Assembly: GCF_014930365.1 (NCBI RefSeq)
Contig: NZ_JABXWI010000015.1
Location: forward strand, 1-64,000
Source: Streptomyces caniscabiei
GTDB lineage: Bacteria; Actinomycetota; Actinomycetes; Streptomycetales; Streptomycetaceae
DNA: 64,000 nt
Direction of reading: 5' to 3'
Shown piece by piece: positions 24,822-33,138 of this stretch. Position 1 is the stretch's first letter. Every line of letters starts with the position of its first letter. Position numbers and translations under genes: made by a program. The notes under the pieces were generated by a model, which made no database searches, was not told the DNA's origin, and saw only the letters and a program-made list of their open reading frames with translations.

Positions 24822-26138
24822 TCACCTCCGGCTCACCACCACCCGGTGGTTCCCCCCGACATCCACCCCCGCCACAGCGATCTCCACCCCCGTCCGCGCG
24901 TCCTTGAACGTCTCGCCCGGTACGAGCGGCGCGTCGGACAGCTCCGCGTGGACGTTCGGGCTCCGGGTGCACCCCCCGCTGTCCCGCCGTGAGTCGTGGA
25001 CCTTGATGGGCCCGTTCCCGGTGTCGACGGCCGCGTCGACCCGGTACACCAGCACCCCCGGCCGGCACACCACCGCGTCGTTGCCCGCCCGCGTCCGCAA
25101 CTCCGCCACGTACGCCGTACGGGAGCTGAGCGGCACGACGATCAGCTTCGCCCCGCCCTCGGAGGCGAGCGGCGTCAGCGGATACTCCGCCGAACCGACG
25201 TGCGCCACACACGCCACCTGCGTCTCGTCGAGCCACCCGAGCTTCCACTTGTGCCAGCCCAGCAGATCGTTGTCGACGCCCCAGTCCTCGCTCATGATGT
25301 CCCAGTGCCCGACCGCGCCCCCGCCCTCGTGCGTGTAGAGGTCGGGAAGGCCGAAGACATGACCGTTCTCGTGGGGGAGCACCCGGTACCCGGTCTCCCC
25401 GTACGACCCCGAGCCGTCGTCCTGGCGGCTGTAGACGAAGGACGCGTTGGAGACCGGCACACCGTCCGCGACCGGTGCCTCCCGATTGCCCGCGAACGTC
25501 ACCGACAGGACCGTGTCCAGGGCGGAGGGCCCCGCGTTCGGGGTGACGAGGACGTTGACGAGGTCGTACGACCGGAAGTCCACGAGCGGATCGGCGGCCC
25601 GCACCATGTCCTGGACCAGCCGGCGGTAGCCGGGGTCGAAGGGGGCGCCGCGCTCTATGTCGTAGGAGCGGAAGGATTTCGGCATCCGCAGCCACTCGGT
25701 GAGCGGCGCCTCGGGACGGTAGTCGACACGGCCGTACGAACTCGTCCTGAACCACTTCTGGGTCTGCGGCGCGAACTCCGCGAAGCGGTCCATCGCGCTG
25801 CCCTCACCGGGGGCGTCGGAGAAGTCGATCATCAGGTTGAGCGCGCGGACCGTGCCGGTGGAGCGGGAGTAGCCCGGCGACGTCGGGATGCCCTCGGACA
25901 TCTGGGTGCCGAGCGGGCCGCGGATCAGACAGGGGCCGAGCGCCGAACCGCGGACCACGGCGGTGGCCCCCGCGGCCGTCGTCGTGTCCTTCGCCATCAG
26001 CCGCCCGGCACCGGCGGAGGTGCTGACCGCGAGCGTGAGGGCGGTGACGGAGGCGAGCGCGACGGCCCGGCGCGGACGTGTCCGCCGCGCGCGTATCCGG
26101 CGCGGAGGTATCCCGCTTCTGCGGAACGGCTGCTGCAT
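24822..26138 (-). CDS. Secreted M6-like (immune inhibitor A-type) metalloprotease
   Basis: The 438-residue product has an Arg-rich N-terminus followed by a hydrophobic stretch (AVALASVTALTLAVSTSAGA, about 25-44), so it should be exported. The zinc site is HENGHVFGLPDLY at residues 256-268 (HExxH-like with H256, H260 and D266; the M6 family normally reads HExGH). A second marker, WDIMSEDWG, follows. The start is ATG 26138, after GAAGGG, rather than an upstream GTG at 26177 that lacks a ribosome site. Ser-rich C-terminal repeats typical of larger M6 enzymes are absent. It is divergent from the tetR gene at 26406. Confidence 0.85.
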   Translation of the reverse strand: MQQPFRRSGIPPRRIRARRTRPRRAVALASVTALTLAVSTSAGAGRLMAKDTTTAAGATAVVRGSALGPCLIRGPLGTQMSEGIPTSPGYSRSTGTVRALNLMIDFSDAPGEGSAMDRFAEFAPQTQKWFRTSSYGRVDYRPEAPLTEWLRMPKSFRSYDIERGAPFDPGYRRLVQDMVRAADPLVDFRSYDLVNVLVTPNAGPSALDTVLSVTFAGNREAPVADGVPVSNASFVYSRQDDGSGSYGETGYRVLPHENGHVFGLPDLYTHEGGGAVGHWDIMSEDWGVDNDLLGWHKWKLGWLDETQVACVAHVGSAEYPLTPLASEGGAKLIVVPLSSRTAYVAELRTRAGNDAVVCRPGVLVYRVDAAVDTGNGPIKVHDSRRDSGGCTRSPNVHAELSDAPLVPGETFKDARTGVEIAVAGVDVGGNHRVVVSRR

Positions 26139-26277
26139 GCCCGCGCCCTTCGCTCCACGGCAGCCGTCCGGTGACAAGGCTGCGCCCTCTTGATCACCCT
26201 GGGTCGACGGCTGTGCGGGCGCGCGCTGGAAGGGCCGAACGTGGGTTCACCTCGACGGACGCCGCCCCACCTCGCCT

Positions 26278-26291
26278 GTGACCCAGGTCAC
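26278..26291. promoter_or_regulatory. Possible Crp-type site
   Basis: GTGACCCAGGTCAC fits the GTG-N6-GNCAC consensus reported for Crp in Streptomyces. It lies between the divergent protease and tetR genes, about 115 bases from the tetR start. A short palindrome like this can occur by chance. Confidence 0.35.
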
Positions 26292-26405
26292 GCGAAAAGT
26301 CTTCGGAGCCGGGAAATAACCGGGGGCCGTTTCCCCGTTTAACCCTTCGTCCGAGCGAAACGGGGACTCCATCCCCGGATCGTCACCGGGCACCCCCCAC
26401 ACCAC

Positions 26406-27089
26406 ATGGATCTGGCAGAGGAGTACGCCGTGGAGAGCTGCACCGCCACCGCCGTGCGTCGCAAGGTGCCTCGCCCTCGGGCGGACGCCCTGCGCAACCG
26501 TGAGCGGATCGTCACCGCCGCCCGGGAGATGTTCGTGGAGTTCGGCCCCGAGGTGCCGCTCGACGAGATCGCCCGCCGGGCCGGTGTCGGCAACGCCACG
26601 CTGTACCGCAACTTTCCGGACCGTGACGCACTGGTCCGTGAGGTCGTCTGCTCGGTCATGGACCGCACGGCCCTCGCGGCCGAGGTGGCGCTCGCCGAGA
26701 CCGGTGACGCGTTCGAGGCGCTCTCGCGCTTCGTGCACAGCTCGGCCGACGAACGGGTCACCGCGCTCTGCCCGATGGTCCAGAGCACGTTCGACAAGCA
26801 CCACCCCGACCTGGAGGCGGCGCGCGAGCGCCTGGAGGACCAGGTCGCAGGGATCATGCGGCGCGCCCGGGATGCCGGGCAGCTCCGCCCCGACGTGGGT
26901 GTCGGCGACCTGATGATCGCCGTCAGCCAGCTCAGCAGGCCGCCGGCCGGCACCCAGTGCGCGGGCGTCGACCCCTTCGTCCACCGCCATCTGCAACTGC
27001 TCCTGGACGGACTGCGCGCCCCCGCCCCCTCCGAACTGCCCGGCGCCCCGGTGACCGTGGAGGACCTACGGAGGCCCACCCAGCCCTGA
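26406..27089 (+). CDS. TetR-family regulator, probable repressor of the downstream DHA2 pump
   Basis: The 227-residue product has a helix-turn-helix at about 30-75 (NRERIVTAAREMFVEFGPEV, then LDEIARRAGVGNATLYRNFP). The C-terminal part (for example ALSRFVHSSADERVTALCPM) matches the SCO-type TetR group with a TetR_C_7-like domain. It is followed after about 320 bases by an EmrB/QacA-type pump on the same strand, a common pairing. The ATG at 26406 is the first start; a GTG a few codons in, after GAGGAG (VESCTATA), is a plausible alternative with a better ribosome site. Confidence 0.85.
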   Translation: MDLAEEYAVESCTATAVRRKVPRPRADALRNRERIVTAAREMFVEFGPEVPLDEIARRAGVGNATLYRNFPDRDALVREVVCSVMDRTALAAEVALAETGDAFEALSRFVHSSADERVTALCPMVQSTFDKHHPDLEAARERLEDQVAGIMRRARDAGQLRPDVGVGDLMIAVSQLSRPPAGTQCAGVDPFVHRHLQLLLDGLRAPAPSELPGAPVTVEDLRRPTQP

Positions 27090-27406
27090 ACCGCCTGCCC
27101 TGAACCGCCTGCCCTGACCCACCGACTCCACGGCCGCCGTCGTAGACCCCGGCACCGAAACCGGCATCCACATCCGCACCCGCACCGCACGTGCGCCGAC
27201 GCCGATCCCGCTGCCGCTGCCGCTGCCGCTGCCGCTGCCGCTGACGCCGAGCCGTAGGCCCTCGACGCCCTTATTCCGCCACCCGATACCGATCTTTTCT
27301 CGACCTCTTCTGACCTCTTCTGACCTCTTTCAATCTTTCCGATCTCTTCCCGATCGCCCGATCTCTTCCGATCTTTCCGTCACGAAGTCCCGAAGTGGGT
27401 ACCCCC
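27090..27406. other. Repeat-rich gene-free stretch between tetR and the pump
   Basis: No gene. It holds five tandem CTGCCG hexamers (27211-27240) and then a pyrimidine-rich tract (about 27291-27380) with repeated words CTCTTCTGAC and GATCTCTTCC. This would be the 5' leader or promoter of the pump gene. The tract is strongly strand-biased (few purines on the plus strand). Confidence 0.6.
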
Positions 27407-28945
27407 ATGTCCAAAACAGCCGTATCCGGAACCCCCGATACCGACAACGCGCACGCCAACCGCTGGAAAGCGCTCGTCTTCATCGCCCTCGCCCAGCTGA
27501 TGGTCGTGCTCGACGCGACCATCGTGAACATCGCCCTCCCCTCCGCCCAGCAGGACCTGGGGATATCCGACGGCAACCGCCAGTGGGTCATCACCGCGTA
27601 CGCCCTGGCCTTCGGCGGTCTGCTCCTCTTCGGCGGCCGTATCTCCGACATCTGGGGCCGCAAGCGCACCTTCGTCACCGGTCTGATCGGCTTCGCCGGC
27701 GCCTCCGCGCTGGGCGGCGCGGCCACCGGTGAGGCGATGATGCTGGGCGCCCGCGCCCTCCAGGGCGTCTTCGGCGCGCTGCTCGCGCCCGCCGCGCTCT
27801 CCCTCCTCGCGGTGATGTTCACCGACGCCAAGGAGCGCGCCAAGGCGTTCGGCATCTACGGCGCGATCGCCGGTGGCGGCGGCGCCGTGGGTCTGATCCT
27901 CGGCGGCTTCCTCACCGAGTACCTGGACTGGCGCTGGACGTTCTTCGTCAACATCCCGTTCGCGGTGATCGCGGCGGTCGGCGCGTACCTGGTCGTCCGT
28001 GAGCCGGCCGGCGGCCGCAACCGCTCCCCGCTCGACGTCCCCGGCGTGGTCCTGTCCACCCTGGGCCTGGTCTCCCTGGTCTACGGCTTCACGCGAGCCG
28101 AGTCCGAGGGCTGGGGCGACTCGATGACGATCACCCTGTTCGTCGCCTCGGTGGTGCTCCTGGCCGCCTTCGTGTTCGTCGAGTCCAAGGTGAAGGCCCC
28201 GCTGCTGCCCCTGCGCGTGCTCCTGGAGCGCAACCGCGGCGGTGTCTACCTCTCCCTCGGCCTCGCGATCATCGCGATGTTCGGCCTGTTCCTCTTCCTG
28301 ACCTACTACCTGCAGATCGTGAAGGGGTACTCCCCGGTCAAGACCGGCTTCGCCTTCCTGCCCATGATCGCGGGCATGATCATCGGCTCGACCCAGATCG
28401 GCACCCGTCTGATGACCCGGGTCGCGCCGCGCCAGCTGATGGCCCCGGGCTTCCTGGTCGCCGGTCTCGGCATGCTCCTGCTGACCCAGATGGAGGTCGG
28501 CTCCTCGTACACCACCCTGCTCCTGCCGGCCCAGCTGCTGCTCGGCCTCGGTATGGGTACGGCGTTCATGCCGGCGATGTCCCTGGCGACCTACGGGGTC
28601 GAGCCGCGGGACGCGGGCGTGGCCTCCGCCATGGTCAACACCTCCCAGCAGGTCGGCGGCGCCATCGGTACGGCCCTGCTGAACACGATCGCGGCCTCCG
28701 CCACCACGTCCTACATCGCGGACCACATCGGCTCGGCCACCTCGAAGCCGGCCGCCCAGCTGGTCCAGCTCGACGGCATGGTCCACGGCTACACCAACGC
28801 CATCTGGTTCGCCGTGGCCATCCTGGTGGCCTCCGCCGCCATCGCCTTCACCCTCATCACGACGGGCAAGCCCGACATGACCGGGAGCACGGCCGAGGGC
28901 GAGGACGCGGCGAACGAGGTCAAGGTCCCGGTGATCGCCCACTGA
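27407..28945 (+). CDS. DHA2 (EmrB/QacA) family MFS drug efflux transporter
   Basis: The 512-residue product has about 14 membrane helices and the family markers LDATIVNIALPSAQQDLG (near residue 31), LLFGGRISDIWGRKRTFVTG and FVNIPFAV. It is a proton-driven exporter of cationic or aromatic drugs in the plasma membrane. The ATG at 27407 is preferred; an in-frame GTG four codons earlier is possible, and neither has a strong ribosome site. A 17-bp perfect hairpin follows about 50 bases after the stop. Regulation by the upstream TetR protein is likely. Confidence 0.88.
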   Translation: MSKTAVSGTPDTDNAHANRWKALVFIALAQLMVVLDATIVNIALPSAQQDLGISDGNRQWVITAYALAFGGLLLFGGRISDIWGRKRTFVTGLIGFAGASALGGAATGEAMMLGARALQGVFGALLAPAALSLLAVMFTDAKERAKAFGIYGAIAGGGGAVGLILGGFLTEYLDWRWTFFVNIPFAVIAAVGAYLVVREPAGGRNRSPLDVPGVVLSTLGLVSLVYGFTRAESEGWGDSMTITLFVASVVLLAAFVFVESKVKAPLLPLRVLLERNRGGVYLSLGLAIIAMFGLFLFLTYYLQIVKGYSPVKTGFAFLPMIAGMIIGSTQIGTRLMTRVAPRQLMAPGFLVAGLGMLLLTQMEVGSSYTTLLLPAQLLLGLGMGTAFMPAMSLATYGVEPRDAGVASAMVNTSQQVGGAIGTALLNTIAASATTSYIADHIGSATSKPAAQLVQLDGMVHGYTNAIWFAVAILVASAAIAFTLITTGKPDMTGSTAEGEDAANEVKVPVIAH

Positions 28946-28992
28946 TCACGGACACCGACGGGTCCGACGGGTACTGACGGTTACAGACGGGA

Positions 28993-29029
28993 GGGGATGG
29001 AGCGGGGGCCTTGCCCCCGCTCCATCCCC
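28993..29029 (+). terminator. Strong hairpin terminator
   Basis: GGGGATGGAGCGGGGGC at 28993-29009 pairs perfectly (17 bp) with 29013-29029 around a CTT loop. It separates the plus-strand pump gene from the convergent marR gene and can act in both directions. Confidence 0.85.
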
Positions 29030-29086
29030 TGACAGGCTCCTACCGACCTACCGACCTACCGACCTGCCTACCTACGACCTGCCGCC

Positions 29087-29593
29087 CTACCGCAGCCAGG
29101 GCAGGTCCGCGCCCGCGTCCGTCGGCTGAAGTCCCTCCGCGACGATCTCCATGATCTCGCCGAGGGCTTTCTGCTGTTCCGGCGACAGACGGTCGAACAG
29201 TGCCTGCCGCACCGCCGCCACGTGCCCGGGCGCGCTCTTGGAGAGCGTCTCGAACCCGCCGTCCGTGAGGACGGCGAACTGCCCCCGCTTGTCCACGGGG
29301 CAGTTCTCGCGCCGTACCCACCCGTTCTTCTCCAGGCGGGCCACGGCGTGCGACAGGCGTGATCGCGTGATCTTCATCTGCATCGCCAGCTCCGTCATCC
29401 GCAGCCGCCGCTGCGGCGCCGACGACAGCACCACGAGCATGTGGTAGTAGAGGTGCGGCATGCCCGCGTCGCGCTGCAACTGGCGGTCGAGATGGTCTTC
29501 GAGCAGTGTCTTGGTGTGCACATAGGCAACCCAGGTGCGCTGCTCCTCATCGGTGAGCCAGCGGGGTTCTTCCTCGGCGGATGCGGTCTTCAT
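29087..29593 (-). CDS. MarR-family regulator
   Basis: The 168-residue product has the MarR winged helix at about 45-110 (HLYYHMLVVLSSAPQRRLRM, then LAMQMKITRSRLSHAVARLE and the wing NCPVDKRGQFAVLTDGG). The start is ATG 29593. It is divergent from a LigB-type dioxygenase gene; MarR proteins next to such enzymes usually repress them until a phenolic or quinone is present. The shared 208-base gap has an AT-rich core (TTGAAATTTGAAC, near 29619-29631) that could hold overlapping promoters and an operator. Confidence 0.88.
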   Translation of the reverse strand: MKTASAEEEPRWLTDEEQRTWVAYVHTKTLLEDHLDRQLQRDAGMPHLYYHMLVVLSSAPQRRLRMTELAMQMKITRSRLSHAVARLEKNGWVRRENCPVDKRGQFAVLTDGGFETLSKSAPGHVAAVRQALFDRLSPEQQKALGEIMEIVAEGLQPTDAGADLPWLR

Positions 29594-29801
29594 ACCCCCA
29601 CTGTACGAGGCTCCTCCTTGAAATTTGAACTATAGAGATGTAAGGTGAAACAAGAAATATTGAGACTTCAACTACTGGGGAGTTGGGAGAGGTCTCAAGC
29701 GCCTGGAGAACCGGGCGTGACCAAGGAGACAGAAGCGACTGCCGGGCCCGCCGAGGCGTGAGTGTCGTGTGCGTCGCACATGTGTTGAGGGAGTCACCCC
29801 T

Positions 29802-30587
29802 ATGTCCGCCGCCACCGCCGAGCGCATGCCCGCCCTGTATCTGAGTCACGGGGCCCCGCCGCTCGCCGACGACCCGATCTGGCCCGGCGAACTCGCCGCC
29901 TGGGCCGCGAAGCTGCCCCGCCCCAAGGCGATCCTCATGGTCTCCGCCCACTGGGAGGAGGCCCCCCTCGCCCTCGGCGCGATCGAGACGATCCCCCTGG
30001 TCTACGACTTCTGGGGCTTCCCCGAGCACTACTACAAGGTCCAGTACGCCGCCCCGGGCGCCCCCGAACTGGCGGCCTCCGTCCGCAAGCTGCTCCAGGC
30101 CCCCGGCACCCCCGTCCAGGACATACCGGACCGGGGCCTCGACCACGGCGCGTACGTCCCCCTCGTCGAGATGTACCCCGACGCCGACATCCCGGTCCTG
30201 CAGATCTCCATGCCGACCCTGGACCCGCTGAAGCTGATGGACGTCGGCCGCAAGCTCGCCCCCCTGCGGGACGAGGGCGTGCTGATCATCGGCTCCGGGT
30301 TCTTCACCCACAACCTGGCGGCCCTCCGTCAGCCCGGTGTCCCCACCTGGTCTACCGAGTTCGACGACTGGGGCCACCGCGCCCTGGAGACGCGCGACTG
30401 GGACGGCCTCCTCGACTTCCTGCACAAGTCCCCGGCCGGACAGCTGGCCCACCCCCGTACGGAGCACTTCGCCCCCCTCTTCGTCACGATGGGCGCGGCC
30501 GAGGCCGCCGGCGAACTCGACGCCCAGAGGTCGGTGATCGACGGCTTCTGGCTGGGCCTGTCGAAGCGGTCGGTGCAGTTCGGCTGA
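29802..30587 (+). CDS. LigB-type extradiol ring-cleavage dioxygenase (DODA/YgiD-like)
   Basis: The 261-residue product matches class III extradiol dioxygenases of the 4,5-DOPA dioxygenase/YgiD type. Metal and active-site markers: LSHGAPPLADD (H near residue 15), LMVSAHWEE (H near 50), RGLDHGAYVPL (D-H-G near 115) and GSGFFTHNL (H near 170). These non-haem Fe or Zn enzymes open catechols; natural substrate unknown. The start is ATG 29802 after GAGGGAG; an upstream GTG at 29769 is less likely. It is divergent from the marR gene and probably controlled by it. Confidence 0.88.
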   Translation: MSAATAERMPALYLSHGAPPLADDPIWPGELAAWAAKLPRPKAILMVSAHWEEAPLALGAIETIPLVYDFWGFPEHYYKVQYAAPGAPELAASVRKLLQAPGTPVQDIPDRGLDHGAYVPLVEMYPDADIPVLQISMPTLDPLKLMDVGRKLAPLRDEGVLIIGSGFFTHNLAALRQPGVPTWSTEFDDWGHRALETRDWDGLLDFLHKSPAGQLAHPRTEHFAPLFVTMGAAEAAGELDAQRSVIDGFWLGLSKRSVQFG

Positions 30588-30847
30588 CAGACGGGTGCGA
30601 GGCGCGGCACGCGAGGCGCGGCGGAGAGACGCAAGGCGCGGGGCGCGGGGCGCTGGCCGAGAGGCGCAAGGCGCGGGGCGCTGGCCGAGAGGCGCGGGGC
30701 GCGAGCGCGGGCCGGGGTCGCTTACCTGACAGGTCATCGACCCGGGCCCGTACGCCTGCCAGGCTCGACGGCGTAAGCAGCCGACCGACGCGACCGGCAC
30801 GTCCCACGCGACCGACGTGTCTCACGCGACCAGCCGGAGGGATCCGC
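30588..30847. repeat. Intergenic repeat of GGCGCGG-type words
   Basis: Between two plus-strand genes the sequence is built from GAGGCGC and GGCGCGGGGCGC words. A unit of about 28 bp starting GCGCAAGGCGCGGGGCGCTG occurs nearly twice at about 30630-30690. The later half has CGACC-rich words. No gene and no clear terminator. Confidence 0.6.
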
Positions 30848-31198
30848 ATGCCCGCCTACGCCATAGCCCACCTGAAGGACGCCGCCCCGCACCCGGAGAT
30901 CGCCGAGTACATCGAGCGCATCCCCACCACCTTCGAGCCCTACGGCGGACGCTTCCTCGTGCACGCCACCCCGCACGAGGTGAAGGAGGGGAGCTGGCCC
31001 GGGGCCGTCGTGATGATCGGCTTCCCCGGTATCGCCGAGGCGCGCGCCTGGTGGGACTCGCCCGGGTACCAGGAGATCGCCCCGCTCCGCTCACGTCACG
31101 TCGAGGGGGACATCATCCTGGTCGAAGGGGTACCCGAGGGCTACGACCCCCGGGCCACGGCGAAGGTCATGCGGGAGTCCCTGGCCGCCGAGCGGTGA
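30848..31198 (+). CDS. DUF1330 family protein
   Basis: The 116-residue product has the DUF1330 pattern: MPAYAIAHLKD at the start, YIERIPTTFEPYGGRFLVHA, and GFPGIAEARAWWDSPGYQEI. The family has a ferredoxin-like dimeric alpha/beta-barrel fold; no reaction is firmly known. The ATG at 30848 follows GGAGGGATCCGC, a good ribosome site. It stands alone after the repeat-rich gap and is convergent with the acetyltransferase gene at 31269. Confidence 0.88.
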   Translation: MPAYAIAHLKDAAPHPEIAEYIERIPTTFEPYGGRFLVHATPHEVKEGSWPGAVVMIGFPGIAEARAWWDSPGYQEIAPLRSRHVEGDIILVEGVPEGYDPRATAKVMRESLAAER

Positions 31199-31268
31199 GC
31201 CCGTGGTTCCCGCGGTCAGCCCGTGGCTGGCGCGGTGAGTCCCGGGGCCCGGAGAGCCGGAAGGCGTC

Positions 31269-31787
31269 TCACAGTTCCTTCTCGTACCAGGCCACGTCCC
31301 AATACCGCCCGAACTTCCGCCCCACCTCGCGGTAGGTGCCGACGTGCCGGAACCCGAAGCGCTCGTGCAGCCGGGTCGACGGCACGTTCGGCTGGGCGAT
31401 GCCGGCGTAGGCGCGATGCACGTCCTCGTCGGCGAGCGCCTCGAACAGCGCCTTGTACAGCAGGGTGCCCACACCCCGGCCACCCGCCTCCGGAGCGAGG
31501 TACACCGACACCTCCACCGAGGTGTCGTACGCCGCCTTCGGGCGAAACGCGCTGCTCGTGGCGTATCCCAGAATCCGCTGTGAACCCGTCTCGACGGCAA
31601 CCATCAGACGGTGCCGTCCGTCTTCAAGGTGGGAGAGCAGCCAGGGGCGGCGCTCTTCCGGAGTGAAGACAGCCGTGTCGAATGTGATGGGCGTCTCACG
31701 GACGTAGTGGTTGTAGAGGTCGGTGAGAGCGGTGAGGTCGGTCTCGACTCCTGGTCTGACCTGCACCTCTACGGACTCCGTCGACAT
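31269..31787 (-). CDS. GNAT acetyltransferase of the phosphinothricin-acetyltransferase (PAT) type
   Basis: The 172-residue product shows the PAT subgroup of GNAT enzymes: VRPGVETDLTALTDLYNHYV, then ETPITFDTAVFTPEERRPWL, SVYLAPEAGGRGVGTLLYKA (the acetyl-CoA loop) and LHERFGFRHVGTYREVGRKF. Members acetylate small amines such as phosphinothricin, methionine sulfone or amino acids; the substrate here is not known. The start is ATG 31787, after AGGAGGGGGCGTG. It is divergent from hrdD across 211 bases. Confidence 0.88.
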   Translation of the reverse strand: MSTESVEVQVRPGVETDLTALTDLYNHYVRETPITFDTAVFTPEERRPWLLSHLEDGRHRLMVAVETGSQRILGYATSSAFRPKAAYDTSVEVSVYLAPEAGGRGVGTLLYKALFEALADEDVHRAYAGIAQPNVPSTRLHERFGFRHVGTYREVGRKFGRYWDVAWYEKEL

Positions 31788-31847
31788 CACGCCCCCTCCT
31801 GTGGCGGCACAGGGTACTGCAAGATCAGAAAAATAGTGGGACGGGTT

Positions 31848-31874
31848 GGGAATTCTGTCCTGATTCCAGTCGTT
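31848..31874 (+). promoter_or_regulatory. SigR-type promoter upstream of hrdD
   Basis: GGGAAT (31848-31853), then exactly 18 bases, then GTT (31872-31874) matches the SigR consensus GGAAT-N18-GTT. SigR control of hrdD in response to thiol oxidation is established for S. coelicolor, so this site is expected if the gene is hrdD. The start codon is 125 bases downstream. Confidence 0.7.
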
Positions 31875-31998
31875 GTTTCCTTCGGAAGCAGGGCACTCGG
31901 GAGAGTGTCCGGGCGGCCACATCACCACCCACGTAGGAACCCGTACGACCAGACAGCCAGATACCACCCTGCCAGCCCACCATCGCAAGGGAGCACGC

Positions 31999-32997
31999 AT
32001 GGCAACCCGTGCCGTCGCCGCTCGTCGTTCGTCCGCCTCCGGCCGGACCGACGCGGCTCGCAGCGTTCGCGCCTCTGGCGGCGAGATCGCCGACCGCGAC
32101 CTGGTCGGCATGTACCTCGACGAAATCGCGCGTACACCGCTGCTCGACGCCGCCAAGGAAGTCGAGCTGTCCCAGATCATCGAGGCGGGTGTGTTCGCGC
32201 AGCAGATCCTCGACGGCGAGGAGGAGGCCAGGGCGGACGCCACCCGTGAGGAGCTCGAAGCCCTCGTCGCCGACAGCGAGCGGGCCAAGGACATCTTCAT
32301 CCGGTCCAACCTGCGCCTCGTCGTGGCCGTGGCCCGGCGGTACCCGCGCAGTGGCCTGCCCCTGCTCGACCTGATCCAGGAGGGGAACGCCGGCCTGGTC
32401 CGCGCGGTGGAGAAGTTCGACTACCGCAAGGGCTTCAAGTTCTCGACGTACGCCACCTGGTGGATCCGTCAGGCCATCACCCGTTCGATAGCGGACCAGT
32501 CGCGCACCATCCGGCTGCCCGTCCACCTCGTCGAGGAGCTGGGCCGGATCCGCCGTGTGCAGCGCGAGTTCAACCGCGAGCACGGGCGCGACCCGGAGCC
32601 CGCCGAGATCGCCGCCGAGCTCGGTTCCAACGCGGACCGCGTCAGCGACGTCCTCGACTGGGCCCGCGACCCGGTCTCGCTGAACATGTCGGTGGACGAC
32701 GACGGCGACACCCAGTTCGGCGATCTGCTGGAGGACACCTCCGCCGTCTCGCCCGAGCAGTCCGTGCTGACGCTGCTGCGCAGCGAGGAGCTGGACGGCC
32801 TCATCGGGCGCCTCGACCAGCGCACCGCGTCCATCATCAAGATGCGGTACGGCATCGAGGACGGCCGCGAGCGCACCCTCACCGAGGTCGGCAAGGAGCA
32901 CGGTCTCACCCGCGAGCGGATCCGCCAGATCGAGAAGCACGCCCTGCTCGAACTGAAGAAGCTCGCCCGGGACACCGGCTTCGACGCGGCCGCCTGA
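31999..32997 (+). CDS. hrdD: RNA polymerase sigma factor HrdD (sigma-70 family, group 2)
   Basis: The 332-residue product has sigma region 1.2 (DLVGMYLDEIARTPLLDAAK), region 2 (LRLVVAVARRYPRSGLPLLD, then KGFKFSTYATWWIRQAITRS), region 3 and region 4 (RTLTEVGKEHGLTRERIRQI). It lacks the long N-terminal extension of HrdB, so it is a group 2 factor. Its opening (MATRAVAARRSSASG), its length and the fruRKA genes nearby all agree with HrdD. The ATG at 31999 follows AAGGGAG. hrdD is not essential in S. coelicolor. A 14-bp tandem repeat array begins about 45 bases past the stop. Confidence 0.85.
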   Translation: MATRAVAARRSSASGRTDAARSVRASGGEIADRDLVGMYLDEIARTPLLDAAKEVELSQIIEAGVFAQQILDGEEEARADATREELEALVADSERAKDIFIRSNLRLVVAVARRYPRSGLPLLDLIQEGNAGLVRAVEKFDYRKGFKFSTYATWWIRQAITRSIADQSRTIRLPVHLVEELGRIRRVQREFNREHGRDPEPAEIAAELGSNADRVSDVLDWARDPVSLNMSVDDDGDTQFGDLLEDTSAVSPEQSVLTLLRSEELDGLIGRLDQRTASIIKMRYGIEDGRERTLTEVGKEHGLTRERIRQIEKHALLELKKLARDTGFDAAA

Positions 32998-33040
32998 CGG
33001 AGGCGGCATGACCGAGGCGGCATGACCGAGGCCGACCACC

Positions 33041-33138
33041 GAGGTTCGACGATCCAGGTCCGACGATCGAGGTCCGACGATCGAGGTCCGACGATCGAGG
33101 TCCGACGGTCGAGGTCCGACGATCGAGGTCCGACGATC
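33041..33138. repeat. Seven tandem 14-bp repeats downstream of hrdD
   Basis: The unit GAGGTCCGACGATC is repeated seven times without gaps (33041-33138); units 1, 2 and 5 carry one or two substitutions. At each junction of perfect units the sequence CGATCG forms a palindrome. The array does not lie in a convincing reading frame. Confidence 0.85.
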
